A stretch of 46,954 nt of DNA from an uncultured Dorea sp. (GCA_910584575.1 CAJUBG010000028.1:1-46954); one strand, 5' to 3'. Shown: positions 1 to 8,852, numbered from the stretch's first letter. Numbers and translations are program-made. Notes: generated by a model not told the origin, from the letters alone.

Positions 1-23
1 CTATTATTTAAAGTATACTATAT

Positions 24-31
24 GCCGATAA
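24..31 (+). promoter_or_regulatory. Possible sigma-28 (SigD/FliA) -10 element upstream of fliD
   Basis: The octamer GCCGATAA, the classical -10 of flagellar sigma-28 promoters, lies 129 bp before the fliD start. A TAAA is present at 9-12, but it is only 11 bases away instead of about 15, so the -35 match is poor. The leader between them and fliD also contains a GTGCGG (65-70) / CCGCAC (110-115) inverted repeat. Confidence 0.4.
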
Positions 32-159
32 ATAAGTACAGAATAAATTTGAATTTATAAAAAGGTGCGGCAGTAAATAGGGGCATTTATGTACACAACA
101 GCTATCGTACCGCACAGACAATAAGCATTAATGAGTGAAAGAGAAAAGGAGAGATTAGT

Positions 160-2781
160 ATGGCAACAATAGGCGGATTAACTAATTCAACGGCTAACAG
201 CATCCGTGGATACGGCGGCCTGGCAAGCGGTATGGACCGTGATACTCTGATTGAAGGTATGACATACGGCACTACCAGTAAGATTACACAGCAGCAGCAG
301 AAGAAGCAGCAGCTTGAATGGAAGCAGAATGCGGTCCGCGCTATCAGTGATATGATGATCGCATTTGCGAACAAATATACAGCATCTTTGACATCTTCCA
401 GCAACTTATTCAGTTCTATGTTCTGGGGAAGGAATAATATTACGACGACAGGGGCGAACAGCAAGTTTGTTTCTGTGACAGGGACAGCCAGTGCGGCGAA
501 TGCGATTACTATTATGGGTGTGAAGCAGATGGCGCAGGATGCAAAGTGGTCATCGACTGGAACTGTTTCGGATATGAAATTGCAGACTGGTGAGATTGGT
601 AAGACAGAGCTAATGGAAGGGGATCGATATGTTAATCAAAAATTGGTAGGAGAGACGTTAGATTTCAAATATGGTTCTAACAGTTATTCCATTAAGTTAG
701 GTCTCACCAGATCCGATGGCAGTCTTTATGATTACAGTTCAGCAAAAGGAATTAGTGAGGCGATTAATGATCAATTATCAAAAATAGATGTAAATGATGA
801 TAAGAAGCTGTCTGCGTTTATTACATTCGGATATTCGACAGATAATAAGATTCAGGTTACCGGTAATCCAGACAGTAATGAGCTTAAGATGGTTGGTGGA
901 TCAGCATTGAAATTATTGGGATTTGCCGATAAAGATGCTGATGGAAAAGCTATTGAAAGAGATATTAAGAGTACGCCAACTGACGAAACCACTGGTGCTA
1001 CTGCAATTGAAAAGGGGAATATGAGAACCCTTCTTACTTTTGGTGAGAAGGTTGCGGGGAAAGAGTTGACGTTTTCCTATAATGGAAAGACTAAAACAAT
1101 TAAGATGCCGGAAGGTCTGGATGGGACTAATGATAATGAAGTTATTAGGAAGTCTATGCAAGAGCAGTTGGATTCTGCCTTTGGAAAAGGAAGAATTCAG
1201 GTTAAAATAGAATTAAATAAGTTTAGCTTTTCAACTTATGATCCGGCAACAGTAAAGAGAGATGAAAAGGGTAATGTAGATTGGAAAGCGACAGATGATG
1301 CTGGAGTCGGAAAAGATACAACTTCTACACTTACGTTGGTTTCAGGCCATAGTGACCTTGTGGGTGCAAATGGTGTGTTTGGGAGAATAGCTGGTAGAAC
1401 GAATCGTGTGAATTTAAACGCTTCGCTTAAAGAGTCAGGGCTGAAGTTGGCGGATGTTAAGTTTGATCAAAAAGAAGAAGTAAAGGATAAAGATGGTAAT
1501 CTTGTAAAGAATGAAGATGGTACAACAAAGACAAGAAATAAGACAACACTCACTATTAATGGTGTAGATATTGATGTTTATGAAGATGACTCTATATCTT
1601 CATTAATGTCAAGGATCAACAAGACTAAGGAAGCTGGTATTTCTATAAGTTATCAGTCAACGGCTGATAAGTTTACAATTACTTCAACTGAGAAAGGTGC
1701 TAGTGGTGTTATAAAATTTGGTAAGGATTGGGATGACCCAGATGTAACAGCTGGAATGGATGCTACACAAATTGAGGCGGCTAAAAAATCAGAGGAAGCG
1801 TTGTTAAATGGAATTTTTGGTGCAGGAACTTATGGAAGCGAGGCAGTTGCAGGTAAGGATGCTATCGTTGCGGTAAAATATAAGGGCTCTGACGATGTGG
1901 TTGAGCTGATACGTGACAGTAATTCATTCACAGTTGATGGCCTTTCTATCGGTGTAAAGGGAACGTTTGGATATAAGTTAAAAGATGACGGCACAGTTGA
2001 GACGGATCCGGTCACCGGCGAACCGCTTTTTGATTCAGACCCAGTTGAGATCGACGCTAGAGTAAACACCGATAACATCGTGGACAACATCAAGTCCATG
2101 GTAGAAGAATACAACAAGATTATCGAATTGGTGAACAAAGAGCTTACCACCAAACCAGACCGCGATTATGCACCGCTTACCAGTGAGCAGAAGAAGGAAT
2201 TGAGCGAGAGCGAGATTGAGACTTGGGAGGAAAAGGCGAAATCCGGCCTGTTATACGGCGACAGCGACCTGAGATCACTGAGCAGCGACCTTCGTTTTAT
2301 CATAAGCGGCGGTAATATGGAAGAACTCCGAAAGATCGGAATCACAACCTCCACCCTCTACTCAGACAACGGCAAGCTGACGATTGATGAATCTAAACTG
2401 CGCGCAGCATTAGAGACAGATCCAGAGTCCGTAGAGAAGCTCTTTACATCAAAGGCAGGAGTCGATGCTGACGGCAATAAGACGTTTGACGGAATCGCAA
2501 CCAACCTTAAGAACGTAATGGATAAGTATGTAAAGACCCTTGGTTCAATGGACAGCAAAGGTATCCTGATTAAGAAAGCAGGTTCCACAAGTTCACCGAT
2601 GAGTCTTACTGAGAATGCCTTCTACAAACAACTGTCTGAGATTAATAAGCAGATATCGAAACTCCAGACAAGACTGGAATCAGAGAGGGATCGCTACATT
2701 AAGCAGTTTACGAGTCTGGAAACATTAATCTCCCAGATGAATAGTCAGAGCAGTTGGTTAAGCCAGCTTGGAGGCTATTAA
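160..2781 (+). CDS. fliD: Flagellar filament cap protein FliD (hook-associated protein 2)
   Basis: FliD caps the growing flagellar filament outside the cell and guides flagellin folding. The N-terminal region (about residues 15-120, starting near GLASGMDRDTLIEGM) and the C-terminal region (about 600-870) match FliD. The C-terminal part reads as DNIKSMVEEYNKIIELVNKE, then GIKSTLYS-type cap sequence, and ends in a long heptad-rich coiled coil. At 873 aa it is longer than the usual 450-700 aa, because a large middle insertion (about 200-570) forms the exposed variable domain. That middle part is clearly more A/T-rich and differs in codon choice from the two ends, as is usual for antigenically variable flagellar domains. 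The ATG at 160 follows GGAGA. fliS follows 21 bp downstream. Confidence 0.95.
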   Translation: MATIGGLTNSTANSIRGYGGLASGMDRDTLIEGMTYGTTSKITQQQQKKQQLEWKQNAVRAISDMMIAFANKYTASLTSSSNLFSSMFWGRNNITTTGANSKFVSVTGTASAANAITIMGVKQMAQDAKWSSTGTVSDMKLQTGEIGKTELMEGDRYVNQKLVGETLDFKYGSNSYSIKLGLTRSDGSLYDYSSAKGISEAINDQLSKIDVNDDKKLSAFITFGYSTDNKIQVTGNPDSNELKMVGGSALKLLGFADKDADGKAIERDIKSTPTDETTGATAIEKGNMRTLLTFGEKVAGKELTFSYNGKTKTIKMPEGLDGTNDNEVIRKSMQEQLDSAFGKGRIQVKIELNKFSFSTYDPATVKRDEKGNVDWKATDDAGVGKDTTSTLTLVSGHSDLVGANGVFGRIAGRTNRVNLNASLKESGLKLADVKFDQKEEVKDKDGNLVKNEDGTTKTRNKTTLTINGVDIDVYEDDSISSLMSRINKTKEAGISISYQSTADKFTITSTEKGASGVIKFGKDWDDPDVTAGMDATQIEAAKKSEEALLNGIFGAGTYGSEAVAGKDAIVAVKYKGSDDVVELIRDSNSFTVDGLSIGVKGTFGYKLKDDGTVETDPVTGEPLFDSDPVEIDARVNTDNIVDNIKSMVEEYNKIIELVNKELTTKPDRDYAPLTSEQKKELSESEIETWEEKAKSGLLYGDSDLRSLSSDLRFIISGGNMEELRKIGITTSTLYSDNGKLTIDESKLRAALETDPESVEKLFTSKAGVDADGNKTFDGIATNLKNVMDKYVKTLGSMDSKGILIKKAGSTSSPMSLTENAFYKQLSEINKQISKLQTRLESERDRYIKQFTSLETLISQMNSQSSWLSQLGGY

Positions 2782-2802
2782 GATTAAATAAAGGGGAAAA
2801 AT

Positions 2803-3174
2803 ATGTATCAGAATGGATATCAACAGTATAAGATGCAGTCTGTAAATACAATGACACGCAGCGAGATGCTTCTTCTCTTGTATGATGAGTTAATTAAGCG
2901 TCTCAACAGGGCTCAGATCGCATTGGATGATAAGAATTATGATTTGTTTGATAAATCAGTGAAAAGGTCGAGAGAGATTGTAGACTATCTTAATAAAACT
3001 CTGAATATGGAGTATAGAATCAGCTATGATCTGAGGAGAATGTATGAATTCTTTCTCTTTGAACTCAGCAGGCTGCAGGCTGGCAGGAACAGCGCTGTAA
3101 TCCAGGAATTGAAGCCCCTTGTCGCTGAACTTCGGGATGCATTCAAAGAAGCAAGTAAGACGGCTGCCGTATAA
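2803..3174 (+). CDS. fliS: Flagellin export chaperone FliS
   Basis: FliS binds the C-terminus of flagellin in the cytosol and keeps it from polymerising before export. The 123-aa length is typical. The N-terminal QQYKMQSVNTMTRSEMLLLLYDELI is the standard FliS opening, with the conserved LLYDELI helix. A four-helix all-alpha pattern follows, ending with LVAELRDAFKEA. The ATG at 2803 is preceded by AAGGGGAAA. It lies directly after fliD and before a second chaperone-like gene, the usual fliD-fliS-fliT order. Confidence 0.95.
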   Translation: MYQNGYQQYKMQSVNTMTRSEMLLLLYDELIKRLNRAQIALDDKNYDLFDKSVKRSREIVDYLNKTLNMEYRISYDLRRMYEFFLFELSRLQAGRNSAVIQELKPLVAELRDAFKEASKTAAV

Positions 3175-3186
3175 ACAGGAGGATTT

Positions 3187-3594
3187 ATGGAGAACCAGGA
3201 AGAACTTTTAACAGAAGTCCTAAAACGAGTGCAGCGTAATTATGTGCATATGGTAGAGATAGAAAGAGTGACAAAGGATCTCGCGGATGCAATGTCAAGG
3301 AATGATCAGGAAGCGGTTCAGTTGCTTATGAAGATGAGGCAGGAGGAGCTGGAACAATTTGGGGAGACAAAGCAGGAGATTCGGTTATTGATTGAAGCCG
3401 CGGGCGAAGATAAAGAAAAGATCATCTCATGGCTCAGAGGAGAAGATAAGTATCAGCAGGAGAGCTTTGAGGCAGGGAAGATTAAGGATCTCAGTTGCCA
3501 GTTATTGCAAGTATTAAACCGAACGATTGAGATAGATAAGGTGCTCAATGTAAAGGTAACTGGAAAAGACTCTTATTATCAATCAGCGCAATAA
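3187..3594 (+). CDS. FliT/FlgN-like flagellar chaperone (putative)
   Basis: This 135-aa, almost wholly helical and strongly charged protein has no membrane segment. I recognise no diagnostic motif. The call rests on position (third gene after fliD and fliS, 12 bp after fliS, SD AGGAGG), on size, and on the helical hairpin character typical of FliT and FlgN, which hold FliD or the hook-associated proteins before export. A strong hairpin (3628-3676) follows the stop codon, so this is the last gene of the flagellar operon seen here. Confidence 0.6.
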   Translation: MENQEELLTEVLKRVQRNYVHMVEIERVTKDLADAMSRNDQEAVQLLMKMRQEELEQFGETKQEIRLLIEAAGEDKEKIISWLRGEDKYQQESFEAGKIKDLSCQLLQVLNRTIEIDKVLNVKVTGKDSYYQSAQ

Positions 3595-3627
3595 AAAGAC
3601 AGGAGGGGCTGTCGCACGAAGTAAAAA

Positions 3628-3682
3628 ATACAAGATATGGCAAAGCTCAGTTGCAGGGCAAAGCCATATCTTGTATATTTTG
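3628..3682 (+). terminator. Terminator of the fliD-fliS operon
   Basis: A perfect 14-bp inverted repeat (ATACAAGATATGGC at 3628-3641, its complement at 3663-3676) with a 21-nt loop is followed by an A/T stretch with ATTTT. It lies between convergent genes, so it may work in both directions. Confidence 0.75.
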
Positions 3683-3730
3683 CATTTAATGCGGCAAGTC
3701 CCCTTCTTAATTTCGCTAGAAATCAGAAAA

Positions 3731-4444
3731 TTATTTGGGGGAGATACTCCAGACCGGACCGCCGGAGTTGGCGGCATGGCTCAGTTCGTCGAGAATCGTC
3801 TGAACCTCCCAGGGAGTCTGAGTATTCTCAAGACTTGCAGGGTCGGCAACCCGTACTTGGGTGCCGGTCCAATAATCGGTAATAATGATAAAGTGGCCGC
3901 TTCCGGTAAAATGTCCTGGTCCCATTAATGCTACCAGGATATGACCGCTTGACAGTTCGGATAAGACGCCCTCTACCGTAAAATTCTGAAATGAATTGGC
4001 CTGAAGGCCAAAGGCAGCGGCACATTCCGGAATAAAATTATGGGCGGTTCCGCCTCTGGGCGCCCAATAATGATTGGCAGCCGCCCAGTCAGCCATCTCA
4101 GAGGGCAGAAGGGTCTGGTTGGTGAAGCTTGACACAATCATGGCAAGGACAGTAGGGCCGCAGCCGTATTTTCTGACAGGGTCCTGACCGCCATACAGAT
4201 AGTCAGCCCATCGGACGTCAGACTGATTATAATATGTAAGCATCCCAATACTGCTTTCAACGGTCAGGGAATACTGCCCGTCTGTAACAACAGGATTCTC
4301 GATTGGATCTGGGGCAGCATCCGGCAGAGACGGGGCTGTACGGAGAGTGCCGGATGCCAGATCAATCTGGGAAAATGGCATACACAGCAATAAGATTATG
4401 CTCACAATTCCGGCGGCGGCTCCGTAAAATAATTTCTTTTTCAT
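3731..4444 (-). CDS. Secreted C39-family cysteine peptidase-like protein
   Basis: The 237-aa protein has an N-terminal membrane segment (about residues 8-25, after MKKK), so it is secreted or anchored outside. The C39_2 papain-like signature is complete: YGCGPT with candidate catalytic Cys95, GSGHFIII with His184, and VADP with Asp201. Such proteins cleave or process peptides; the substrate cannot be told. The start at 4444 is chosen because GGAG ends 6 nt upstream. A longer reading to 4492 would put this SD inside the gene. It is convergent with the flagellar operon and divergent from the FtsE-like gene, and has no partner ABC exporter beside it. Confidence 0.8.
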   Translation of the reverse strand: MKKKLFYGAAAGIVSIILLLCMPFSQIDLASGTLRTAPSLPDAAPDPIENPVVTDGQYSLTVESSIGMLTYYNQSDVRWADYLYGGQDPVRKYGCGPTVLAMIVSSFTNQTLLPSEMADWAAANHYWAPRGGTAHNFIPECAAAFGLQANSFQNFTVEGVLSELSSGHILVALMGPGHFTGSGHFIIITDYWTGTQVRVADPASLENTQTPWEVQTILDELSHAANSGGPVWSISPK

Positions 4445-4543
4445 CTTTGTCTCCATATTTCGGAAATTATATTGACTGTTTTTACAAATCATAGTATATA
4501 ATAAATATCGGTAACTGTGGGAAAAAAATTAAGGTGGGAGTAT

Positions 4544-5317
4544 ATGGCACAGATTATTTTCGACCATGTGACGAAAGAGTACAAGAATGAAGTCGCATTG
4601 AAGGATATTTCCTTTACCGTAGATAAGGGGGAATTCGTTTTTATAGTAGGAAAAAGCGGAGCCGGTAAAAGTACGCTGCTGAATCTGATTATGAAGCAGG
4701 AGGAGGTGACCTCCGGACAGATTATTGTCGAGGGCAGGAGGCTCGATACTATGGATCGGAAAAGAGTTCCTCTGCACAGACGCAGGTTAGGAATTATGTC
4801 ACCAGAAGTTGGACTATTGAAAGATCGCTCAATATATGATAATATAAGGTTGGCGATTCTTGCGACTGGAAATGCAGATGAACGGATACGGTCAAAGGTC
4901 ATTAAGGTTCTGGGGCTTGTAGGGCTTGCAGGGAAGTATCATGCATACCCAGATGAGCTTTCAGGGGGAGAACAGGCGAGAGTGCTTCTTTCCAGAGCGC
5001 TTGCCGTCCAGCCGGAGATCTTGATTGCAGACGAGCCGACAGCGAATCTTGATCCGGATTCGGCATGGGATCTGATGCAGTTATTCGATGAACTGAATTA
5101 TCGGGGGATGACGATTCTTGTAGCCAGCCATGCAAGGGAACTGGTTACAATCATGAAGAAGCGGTGTATCACACTGGTAGCCGGAAGGCTCGCTGTGGAC
5201 GCTAAACGGTCAATTTATGATCAGAAAGCAATGGATGTTTTTGCAGAGAGAAGAATCCTTGGAGAAGAAGAAAAAAATAGTGAAAAAATATTATATTTGC
5301 CTAATAATGTCCGATAA
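4544..5317 (+). CDS. FtsE-like ABC transporter ATP-binding protein
   Basis: This is a complete ABC ATPase: Walker A GKSGAGKST (about residue 37), signature LSGGEQARVLLSRAL, Walker B ILIADEPTANLD, and an H-loop in VASHARE. The N-terminal IIFDHVTKEYKNEVALKDIS and the signature region resemble FtsE, which with FtsX controls cell-wall hydrolases at division. No permease (FtsX or other) is adjacent; the next gene is a soluble nucleotidyltransferase-like protein. The C-terminal tail after residue 220 is longer than in typical FtsE. The ATG at 4544 has GGTGGGAG upstream; a GTG at 4517 in frame lacks a good SD. A partner permease elsewhere on the chromosome is likely. Confidence 0.8.
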   Translation: MAQIIFDHVTKEYKNEVALKDISFTVDKGEFVFIVGKSGAGKSTLLNLIMKQEEVTSGQIIVEGRRLDTMDRKRVPLHRRRLGIMSPEVGLLKDRSIYDNIRLAILATGNADERIRSKVIKVLGLVGLAGKYHAYPDELSGGEQARVLLSRALAVQPEILIADEPTANLDPDSAWDLMQLFDELNYRGMTILVASHARELVTIMKKRCITLVAGRLAVDAKRSIYDQKAMDVFAERRILGEEEKNSEKILYLPNNVR

Positions 5318-5402
5318 TTAGTATAAAGGGTGTAATTAGTCGAAACTTAATTAATGGGGCCTGGAAGGGAGGAAACGAACGATTAATTTTGAGATCAGAT
5401 AT

Positions 5403-6830
5403 GTGTTAATATTGCTGGCAGCAATTATTAATCAGAAGCCGATTCAATCCATGCGGAAGCATGTAAGATGGGAGTCGGTTCTTGACGTTTCTGACTATCA
5501 GGAGATTGTTAATATTGTCTACGTCGGACTATTAGGGATTGAGAAGAATATCTCGGAAGACTGTAACGATCAATTCTATCAGGAATATAAGAAGTCGCTT
5601 CTTTTGTATGAGGCTTATGAAAAGGCAGAAGAAGTCATAAAGTGGCAGTTGGAGAGATATAATATTGAAGCATTATTTTTACTTGATTCGAGTGCGGGTG
5701 AGATGTATCCCAAGCCTGAGATGGCACAGATCAGGCAGATAGAGCTTCTTGTGAATAAGAAGGATCTGCCCTGGATCAACAGGATTATGTTGGATATGGA
5801 TTACGAGCACAGAGAGGATTCGTCATGCAACGGTATTTTATATGTGCGTATACCGGGAATCAGGATTGTATTCTATGATTCGATACCGATTGAGAATAAG
5901 ATTATTCAACGGTATTTTACGGGACCGATCAAAAGATTCCGGTGCATGGAGCCCTACACATCTATACATATGCTGTCGAATGAGGAAGAATACCTGTACC
6001 GGATTGCAAGAATGGTAGAGCTGTATATTACGGGTAAGTTAAAGATAAGGGACGTTTTGGACCTGTGGCAGTATCGGAAGCTTCTGGGGGAGCAGTTCCG
6101 GTGGAAGACTGCAAAGGAATTGTTAGATAAGGCGGATTGGGAGGAATTCGACAATCAGGTTAATATTCTTGGAACGCTCTGGTTCGGAGAAGACGCAGAG
6201 CAGCAGTATGGGCTTGCGTTGGAGTTGGAGGAGTACATTATTTCACGCGGGCGAGAGAATAGGCACCTGGACGAAACCTTGTTGCCATGTGAGAAGATCA
6301 GACTGGATTTCTACTGGCGCAACCGAGATAAAGAATGGGCCTTGAGAAAGCAGGCATGGATGTTCCCGTCAAGAGAATACATGACTCGGTTCTTTCCGAT
6401 ATTGGAAAAGTATCCGTTTCTCCTTGGATTCTGTTGGATGATCCGTAATTGGCGTTTTTTCAGAAGAATCTGTGCGAATAAGTGTAAGAAAGCAGGTTTT
6501 CGGCTTAGAGTCAGATTGTTAGACATACAACAAAAAGTGAAAGGAATGATTAGAAGAAAGAGTGAAGAAGCAATAGGTGAGCCTGAGGAGGCGTCTGAAG
6601 ATGTCATACCGCAGGCAGAAGAAGGGGGACTCCCTGATTATACTGCAGAAGAAGAACGTGAACTTCTAAGTAGAGATGCAAGAGAGGCAGTTGGAGCTCA
6701 AGGCAGAGATACAGGGGAAGAAAACAGAACTCAAGAAACCGATGCAGAGGAAAGAGGGGACTCACGAAACGAAGATGCAGAGGAAGAAACTGCGAATATA
6801 GAACAGACAGAAGGAGATCGCGATGTTTAA
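5403..6830 (+). CDS. Nucleotidyltransferase-family protein with acidic C-terminal tail
   Basis: The first 320 residues resemble the NTP_transf_5-type family of uncharacterised nucleotidyltransferases found near surface-polymer and chemosensory genes. Features seen are a helical N-terminus, IEALFLLDSSAGEMYPKP, IRQIELLVNKKDL, and a conserved YLYRIARMVELYI helix. The active-site residues are not clear, so it could be a non-catalytic member. From about residue 385 it becomes a low-complexity Glu-rich tail with many EE pairs, probably disordered. The GTG at 5403 is the first standard start codon, but the strong SD AGGGAGG (5366-5372) fits an in-frame ATT at 5382 better. The stop overlaps the chemoreceptor start by 8 bp. 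Confidence 0.6.
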   Translation: MLILLAAIINQKPIQSMRKHVRWESVLDVSDYQEIVNIVYVGLLGIEKNISEDCNDQFYQEYKKSLLLYEAYEKAEEVIKWQLERYNIEALFLLDSSAGEMYPKPEMAQIRQIELLVNKKDLPWINRIMLDMDYEHREDSSCNGILYVRIPGIRIVFYDSIPIENKIIQRYFTGPIKRFRCMEPYTSIHMLSNEEEYLYRIARMVELYITGKLKIRDVLDLWQYRKLLGEQFRWKTAKELLDKADWEEFDNQVNILGTLWFGEDAEQQYGLALELEEYIISRGRENRHLDETLLPCEKIRLDFYWRNRDKEWALRKQAWMFPSREYMTRFFPILEKYPFLLGFCWMIRNWRFFRRICANKCKKAGFRLRVRLLDIQQKVKGMIRRKSEEAIGEPEEASEDVIPQAEEGGLPDYTAEEERELLSRDAREAVGAQGRDTGEENRTQETDAEERGDSRNEDAEEETANIEQTEGDRDV

Positions 6831-8514
6831 AAATTTAAAAATAAGAATGAAATTATTGGTGGCATTTGGAATAGTGCTGTTATTAACTGCCTTGCTTTCC
6901 GTTTATTCCGTATTACAGTTGAGGAAGGCAAGTGACAACCTGACGAGTTTTGTGAATGGGTCTGTTGCGGCAGATGATGCGGTAAAGGCATGCCGGATTG
7001 CTACATTTATTGCGGCAAAGGATATGCGGGATATGATTATCGGCGGGAAGGTAGATGCTGAGAACCTGCAGGTGATTAGTGAGAATGAGGAGAGTATCCG
7101 GACGAACCTTCAAAAGATAAAAGAGCTTGGGATTCTGGATAAGCAGCAGGTGGCAGAGCTGGAAGCATTGCTGACAGAATGGATGGGCGTTGCCGAGGAG
7201 ATTGTTGCACAGTTAGAGTCCGGCGACCCGATGGGGGCGGCTGAGAAGGTACGGACCGAATGTACCCCGCTTCTTGACGAAGTTATCAGCGAGATTAATG
7301 CATTAAATACGGAGACGGTTAATATACGTACCAATACGGTTGAGGAGAGTGTGAAGACGACCAATATGAGTATGATTATTCTGTTGGTTGTAACAGCGGT
7401 TGCAATTATACTTGCAATGATTATCTGTGCGATTGTAACGAAAATGATCGTATATCCGGTACATCAGGTTGAAGAAGCAATGCAGGGGCTTGCCCAGGGT
7501 GAGATGTCCCAGACGTTAGAGTATGAATCCGCAGATGAATTTGGTTCACTGGTAGGCAGCGTGAAGGAGACTTGCCAGGTATTGGAGGCTGTTGTTTCCG
7601 ATTTGTCACGTCTGTTGGATGAGATGTCAAGCGGTAACTTTGACTTGTATGCTAATGACGAGCATTACAGGGGAGATTTTGAACCGCTGTTGGCAGCTAT
7701 CCGCAGGATGAACCGCAGCTTAAGCTCAACCATGAGACAGATTAACGATGCTTCTGATCAGGTAGCAAGCGGTGCGGATCAGGTATCCTCTGGTGCGCAG
7801 GCATTGTCACAGGGGGCTACTGAGCAGGCAAGTTCTGTGGAAGAATTGGCGGCTACGATTAATGATATTTCAAGAGAGGTTAATAATACTGCTGAGAATG
7901 CAAGGGAAGCAAGCGAGAAGGTAATGGAGGCTCAGACGAAGCTTTCAACCTCCAACGAACAGATGCAGGATATGATTGCTGCTATGGGCGAGATTAGCCA
8001 GAAGTCCGGAGACATTGGCAAGATTATTAAGACCATTGAGGATATTGCATTCCAGACCAATATCCTTGCATTGAATGCAGCGGTTGAGGCGGCGCGTGCA
8101 GGCGAGGCCGGCAAGGGATTTGCCGTAGTTGCTGACGAGGTACGTAACCTTGCTTCCAAGAGTGCAGAGGCGGCAAGCAATACGACGGCATTGATCGAGG
8201 GTACGATCCTTGCGGTTGAGAATGGTACGAATATCGTAGACCGTACAGCAGAGGCAATTTCTGAGACGGTTGAGAGTACCAAGAGCGCTGTTACATATGT
8301 GGATAAGATTTCTACTGCGGCAGTCAGCCAGGCAGAGGCGGTTACACAGGTAACGATGGGTATGGATCAGATTTCCAGCGTTGTTCAGACGAACTCTGCA
8401 ACAGCTCAGGAGAGTGCGGCGGCAAGTGAAGAACTGTCTAGCCAGTCACAGTTATTGAAGTCTCTGGTATCACACTTCAAGTTAAGAAGTGCAAGGCCAG
8501 GAGAGAACAATTAA
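6823..8514 (+). CDS. Methyl-accepting chemotaxis protein
   Basis: A 563-aa transmembrane chemoreceptor. The order is TM1 (about 10-30), a periplasmic-type four-helix-bundle sensor (about 35-180), TM2 (about 185-208), HAMP (about 209-262), then a long cytoplasmic signalling coiled coil. The hairpin tip motif is the invariant IAFQTNILALNAAVEAARAG followed by GKGFAVVADEVRNLA. It senses an external ligand and controls CheA. The sensor lacks Cys or His clusters, and the ligand is unknown. The SD AGGAG precedes the ATG at 6823. A strong terminator follows, so the gene ends the transcript that contains the nucleotidyltransferase-like gene. Confidence 0.95.
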   Translation: MFKNLKIRMKLLVAFGIVLLLTALLSVYSVLQLRKASDNLTSFVNGSVAADDAVKACRIATFIAAKDMRDMIIGGKVDAENLQVISENEESIRTNLQKIKELGILDKQQVAELEALLTEWMGVAEEIVAQLESGDPMGAAEKVRTECTPLLDEVISEINALNTETVNIRTNTVEESVKTTNMSMIILLVVTAVAIILAMIICAIVTKMIVYPVHQVEEAMQGLAQGEMSQTLEYESADEFGSLVGSVKETCQVLEAVVSDLSRLLDEMSSGNFDLYANDEHYRGDFEPLLAAIRRMNRSLSSTMRQINDASDQVASGADQVSSGAQALSQGATEQASSVEELAATINDISREVNNTAENAREASEKVMEAQTKLSTSNEQMQDMIAAMGEISQKSGDIGKIIKTIEDIAFQTNILALNAAVEAARAGEAGKGFAVVADEVRNLASKSAEAASNTTALIEGTILAVENGTNIVDRTAEAISETVESTKSAVTYVDKISTAAVSQAEAVTQVTMGMDQISSVVQTNSATAQESAAASEELSSQSQLLKSLVSHFKLRSARPGENN

Positions 8515-8534
8515 TGAATAATTTATTATTAAGC

Positions 8535-8570
8535 AAAAAGGGAATCCTAAGATTTAGGATTCCCTTTTTT
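8535..8570 (+). terminator. Terminator after the chemoreceptor gene
   Basis: A perfect 16-bp stem (8535-8550 with 8554-8569) has a 3-nt loop and ends in a run of six T. This is a textbook rho-independent terminator, 20 bp after the stop codon. Confidence 0.95.
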
Positions 8571-8600
8571 GAACAGTAAGCAGCAGAAGCCCGAACACAG

Positions 8601-8635
8601 CGAAACCCCGCAAACCATATGGTCTGCGGGATTCG
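8601..8635 (+). repeat. Near-perfect palindrome in the 8571-8729 intergenic stretch
   Basis: CGAA (8601-8604) pairs with TTCG (8632-8635), and CCCGCA...CCATATGG...TGCGGG forms the inner arms. It has no T-run, so it is not a plain terminator. A second GC-rich hairpin candidate (GCCG...CGGC, around 8681-8703) follows. Together they make a structured 5' region before the small ORF at 8730. I could not match it to a known riboswitch. Confidence 0.4.
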
Positions 8636-8729
8636 TTGTAGTTATAGTTATTCTAAAGGAATGAGAGTAAAGCTTTGCGCCGCCGGGTTTCCCGATACGG
8701 CACTTACTTTATTGAGGGGGGAGATAGTG

Positions 8730-8816
8730 ATGTTAATCAACTATCTGATTAAAAGTATAAGAGATAATTATGTCCAAAGTATGTTAAAACCATTAAAGAA
8801 AAAGAAAAATTCTTAA
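8730..8816 (+). CDS. Possible 28-residue basic peptide
   Basis: A short ORF reads MLINYLIKSIRDNYVQSMLK and then a Lys-rich tail. The ATG at 8730 is preceded by GAGGGGGGAG, a very strong SD, which is the main reason to believe it. The N-terminal part is amphipathic and the C-terminus carries several lysines, so membrane contact is possible. The same frame is open back to 8619 but without a ribosome site there. It is monocistronic, with structured DNA upstream and tandem CTTAAGAA repeats overlapping its end. The function is unknown. Confidence 0.3.
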   Translation: MLINYLIKSIRDNYVQSMLKPLKKKKNS

Positions 8817-8852
8817 GAAGCACTTAAGAACTTAAAAAAGATAACTTAAACC
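8812..8852. repeat. CTTAAGAA repeat cluster, 11-bp phased
   Basis: CTTAAGAA occurs at 8812 and 8823, CTTAAAAA at 8831 and CTTAAACC at 8845. Three of these (8812, 8823, 8845) lie on an 11-bp grid, as do direct-repeat binding sites of OmpR/PhoB-type regulators. Related copies occur at 9373 and 9396 before the response-regulator gene. Confidence 0.35.

Noticed and set aside
3637..3928. Rightward ORFs of about 80 residues after the flagellar operon
   Set aside because: They start in the terminator and run antisense through the C39 peptidase gene, with no SD and no family resemblance.
8660..8715. c-di-GMP-I riboswitch before the small ORF
   Set aside because: GCCGGGTTTCCCGA looks like the end of that class, and the reverse strand has GCGCAAAGC, but neither strand has both the GCAAACC and ACGCAAAGC parts in order.
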